DNA of 21,922 nucleotides. Origin: Ophiothrix spiculata. Its lineage: Eukaryota; Echinodermata; Ophiuroidea; Amphilepidida; Ophiotrichidae. The notes below the pieces were generated by a model. It worked only from the letters and a program-made list of their open reading frames with translations, was not told the origin of the DNA and did no database searches. The position numbers and the translations under genes are program-made. This document shows positions 19,166 to 21,922 of this stretch, piece by piece; positions within the stretch are counted from its first letter, which is position 1, and each line of letters opens with the position of its first letter. The stretch lies in assembly GCA_000969725.1 (NCBI GenBank), contig JXSR01S003116.1; one strand, 5' to 3'.

Positions 19166-19825
19166 TAGCCAATTAAGGCCTTGGACAGTTACCAAATACT
19201 TGGTCAACTTGTCTTTTTATCTAATAATCTTATGAAATTCCAGTATGTTTTGTAAAAATAACAGAAGCTTGTTGATGAAAAAGCAATGTTGCTTTGCATT
19301 TGTGTATGCGCCGATGCCAAACATTTGATAGTTTTCATAACCAAGCTTTTGTTATATAAGATTAGAAAACACATTGGAATTAATATGATAATGAAGACTT
19401 GTGGTACTAAATATTTTGTAGCTCATTAAAAACTATATATGTGACCGTCCAGCCCAAACCAGCAGTAAATGCCAGCTTTTGTCATTTTCACTTTTTTAAT
19501 TATTTGCAAAGACCATGCTTTAATGATTAAAATGACACCTTAATGAACTTCACACAATTTCCAGAAGTCAAGTTATGGTCCGTCAAAGTTTGTCAGGGAG
19601 TAAAACGTATAACTGATAAACGTATTTGTAACCATTCAATATAAATAAATATCGATAAGGAGTCCCACTTATGACTATGGCGTGCAGCTATTTAGTGGTG
19701 TTAAACCTAATGTTCCTCCAGAGGTGAAATGAAGAAAATGTAATAAAAGATTGCATGGATTCAATCAAAGTATTCTGATTCAATGGATCTAATAAAATTG
19801 TCATGTAGTTTTTTAAATAACCGGG
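19166..19825. other. Flank without recognised gene
   Basis: AT-rich with no reading frame, RNA or repeat structure I can support. TATATGTGACCGTCCAGCCC at about 19436 looks like a repeat edge but has no partner here beyond a weak GCTCATATATGTGACC near 10760. Confidence 0.4.
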
Positions 19826-20080
19826 GAGCACGGGGACCCCCGGGGCATCCGTCTGCTATTTTTATATTACATATGTAGATAAGACTCCCTGTAGTATACT
19901 GACTATGTGGCTTCAGGGACCCTATGTGAAAAGTGCACACAGACCCCCTACAGGGGTCCCCAGGGGGACAATTTTCAACATTGTCAGAAGTATGGCAATA
20001 TGGGGGTCAAATGAAAGGTCTTGAAGCATAGAATACAAATATGACATCTGTTTTGTTCACAACATCTCTGTATCCATAGT
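19826..20080. repeat. GC-rich leader of the 187 bp array
   Basis: Contains CGGGGACCCCCGGGG (about 19834-19848) and CTACAGGGGTCCCCAGGGGG (about 19949-19968), self-complementary G/C blocks in otherwise AT-rich DNA. It lies directly before the tandem array and may be its unique end or the terminal part of a host element. Confidence 0.4.
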
Positions 20081-20084
20081 GAGA

Positions 20085-20870
20085 TCCAAAATGGCCGCCA
20101 AAATACCTTTTTATGCACGAAAATTGGATATATTGACAATAAATCAGCATTAAAAACATGCAATATTCAGAATAATCACTGGGAATTGGATTTAGAGGTT
20201 AAAACAGAAATAGTGATACCTTCATCAACTCTTAAGCATGTTTAAAATTCAAAATGACGCCTATATCAAGTTCCAAAATGGCTGCCGAAATTGTTTTTTA
20301 TGCACAGAATCATGTTACATAAGCAATAAATCAGCAATAAAAACATCAAATATTCAAAATTATGACTGAGACACAACTTTAGTGGATATAAAAGGTACAG
20401 TTATCCTTAAATTGAGTTGTTAAAATATTTTAAATTCAAAATGAAGCCCATGGTAAGTTCCAAAATGGCTGCCAAAATGGTTTTTAATGCACAAAATGAT
20501 GGTTTACAACCTGGACAATAAATCAGCATTACAAGCATTAATTTAAACATTCAAAATAATAACTGCAAAAGTGTTTTGGAGGTATAAAGCAGACACAATT
20601 ATTTCCAGATCTTGTTGTAAACATATTTCAGAATAGAAATGGAACCCATGAGTTTCAAAATGGTCACCAAAAATCAGTTACCTCGAAAACAAGTCAGCAC
20701 TATAATTGTGAAATTTATTAAAAATATTCACTGGAAAATAGTTTTTAATGTTACAGCAGGAACAGATGTCGCAAAATTATGTTATAAACACCTTTCAAAT
20801 CCAACATTGTGCCCATAGGAAGGTCCAAAATAAGCCTAACTTTGAGGACCATGGCAGGCATGGAAAAAGC
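20085..20870 (+). repeat. Diverged tandem array, period about 187 bp, direct orientation
   Basis: Unit starts (TCCAAAATGG or a close variant) lie at 20085, 20272, 20459, 20654 and 20824, giving spacings of 187, 187, 195 and 170 bp. Words recurring in order are AAAATGGC-GCC, TTTTTATGCAC, ACAATAAATCAGCATTA, TATTCAAAATAAT, GGTTAAAACAGA, and TTTAAATTCAAAATG. Units 1-3 are clear; unit 4 and the partial unit 5 are progressively decayed. No coding capacity. Confidence 0.8.
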
Positions 20871-21380
20871 ATTAGGCTTAAATGCTTTCTGAAAATTCAT
20901 TTTCATTTTCCCTGTCTATTTTTTTTGTAGGCTATATTATTCTATATAATACAAGCTGGTCATAAGTGGTAAGATACATATCTCTGTATTGTAAAGTTAA
21001 ATTAGGGTCTATGTTAGTATGTTGGAAGTGAATTAATTATGTCCTGATATGGTATATAGGACCTTGAGCATAGTTCCACTTGAAATGACATATTGAAGTA
21101 AACTGATACCTTAAACTTGACTTTACATCAGGGTCATTTTACATGCAGTTGCATTTGGATAAACCATATTGTGCTGGTATTGTGTCAAATTAGGATATAA
21201 TGAGTGAATTCCTGGGACTGAATATAAAAATCAACAAGAATTGAAATCAAAAAGATAAATAATGGAATGTTAACTTAAGGGGAAAAGAAAGGAAATTAAG
21301 AAAAACTTAAGGAAAAAACAAAAATAAAAACACCATTCTTAGCCAAAGAGATGTAGATAAAGAAAAGAACTTGATCAAGT
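20871..21380. other. Spacer between array arms
   Basis: AT-rich spacer, ending in a purine-rich A/G stretch (about 21275-21335). No unit of the array is recognisable and no gene was seen. Confidence 0.5.
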
Positions 21381-21381
21381 G

Positions 21382-21922
21382 TAGTTCAAAATGGTTGTCA
21401 AAATACATTTTTTCCTCAGATTTTGATATTTTAGCAATGATTTTTGAGCCCTATTGTAGGTGCAGATATGAATTTAACTGATTGTTATGAAGCATAGTTG
21501 TTGAAAAAAATTGCAGCATCCAAAGCCATTTTCTGTCAATTATTTTGAATAATTAAATTGTTAATGTTGTTTAGATATAACAATATTAAAACATTTTCAA
21601 ACTGGCAATGGGCACCATTTTGAATTTAAAACATGTTTACAACAAAATTTGGAAAGAACTATGTCTGTTTTAACCTCCAACATGTCCAAAGCCATTTCCC
21701 AGCGATTATTTTGAATGCTTTATGTTTATGATGCTGATTTATTGTCAAAGTAACCCATATTTTGTGCATTTTTTGCGCCATTTTTGAATTTCAATCATGA
21801 TAACTAATTCATTTTGGGTAAAATATTTCTGATGCAACCTACAAAGCCAATTGCCAGTGATTATTTTGAATATTTGACGTTTTAATGCAGATTTATTGTC
21901 AATCTAACCAAATTTTGTACAT
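21382..21922 (-). repeat. Same 187 bp family, switching to inverted orientation
   Basis: A partial direct unit begins at about 21382 (GTAGTTCAAAATGGTTGTCA). From about 21470 onward the family reads on the minus strand: GATTATTTTGAAT (rc of ATTCAAAATAATC) at 21704 and 21859 and a variant at about 21537, TGCTGATTTATTGTC at about 21732, and GTGCATTTTTTGCGCCATTT at about 21765. Spacings are 155-167 bp. The array continues past the window end. Confidence 0.75.

Overview
The window is an animal nuclear genomic segment holding the 3' two thirds of one recognisable gene, a mitofusin (outer mitochondrial membrane fusion GTPase), on the plus strand. Ten coding exons (408-13746) join in frame through GT-AG introns to give 513 residues and a stop codon. 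They run from just upstream of the G4 motif (NNRWD) of the GTPase domain through heptad repeat 1, the paired membrane segments and heptad repeat 2 to the C-terminus. The first roughly 230-245 residues, including G1 to G3, lie upstream of the window.

Organism: the protein is closely vertebrate-like in its conserved blocks. The DNA is AT-rich, the introns are long (154-3344 bp), and one intron carries a tRNA-derived SINE whose central part resembles a core domain I recall from deuterostome and cnidarian SINEs. An invertebrate deuterostome (echinoderm, hemichordate or cephalochordate) is the best guess; the species cannot be named from the sequence.

Layout: 1-407 is the end of an upstream intron. 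408-13746 is the mitofusin body. Its introns hold a 200 bp terminal-inverted-repeat (TIR) element (about 1023-1224), a 16 bp poly-C run (2932-2947), a 360 bp TIR element (3680-4041), a SINE (about 5617-5915), a 512 bp foldback element (9991-10502) and an 830 bp TA-flanked element (11638-12467). 13747 onward is 3' UTR followed by about 8 kb with no convincing coding sequence. That flank is dense in short non-coding elements: a roughly 88 bp direct repeat split by a 347 bp TIR element containing the first AATAAA, foldbacks at 16.4-16.9, 17.5-17.8, 17.9-18.05 and 18.1-18.25 kb, and a repeat at about 18.9 kb shared with intron 8.

From 20.08 kb to the window end there is a diverged tandem array with a period near 187 bp. 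Its orientation flips near 21.45 kb, and its units begin with a YY1-like motif. I found no CRISPR, operon, complete transposase gene, functional tRNA gene or second protein-coding gene. The unusual content is the non-coding repeat architecture, not a new protein system.
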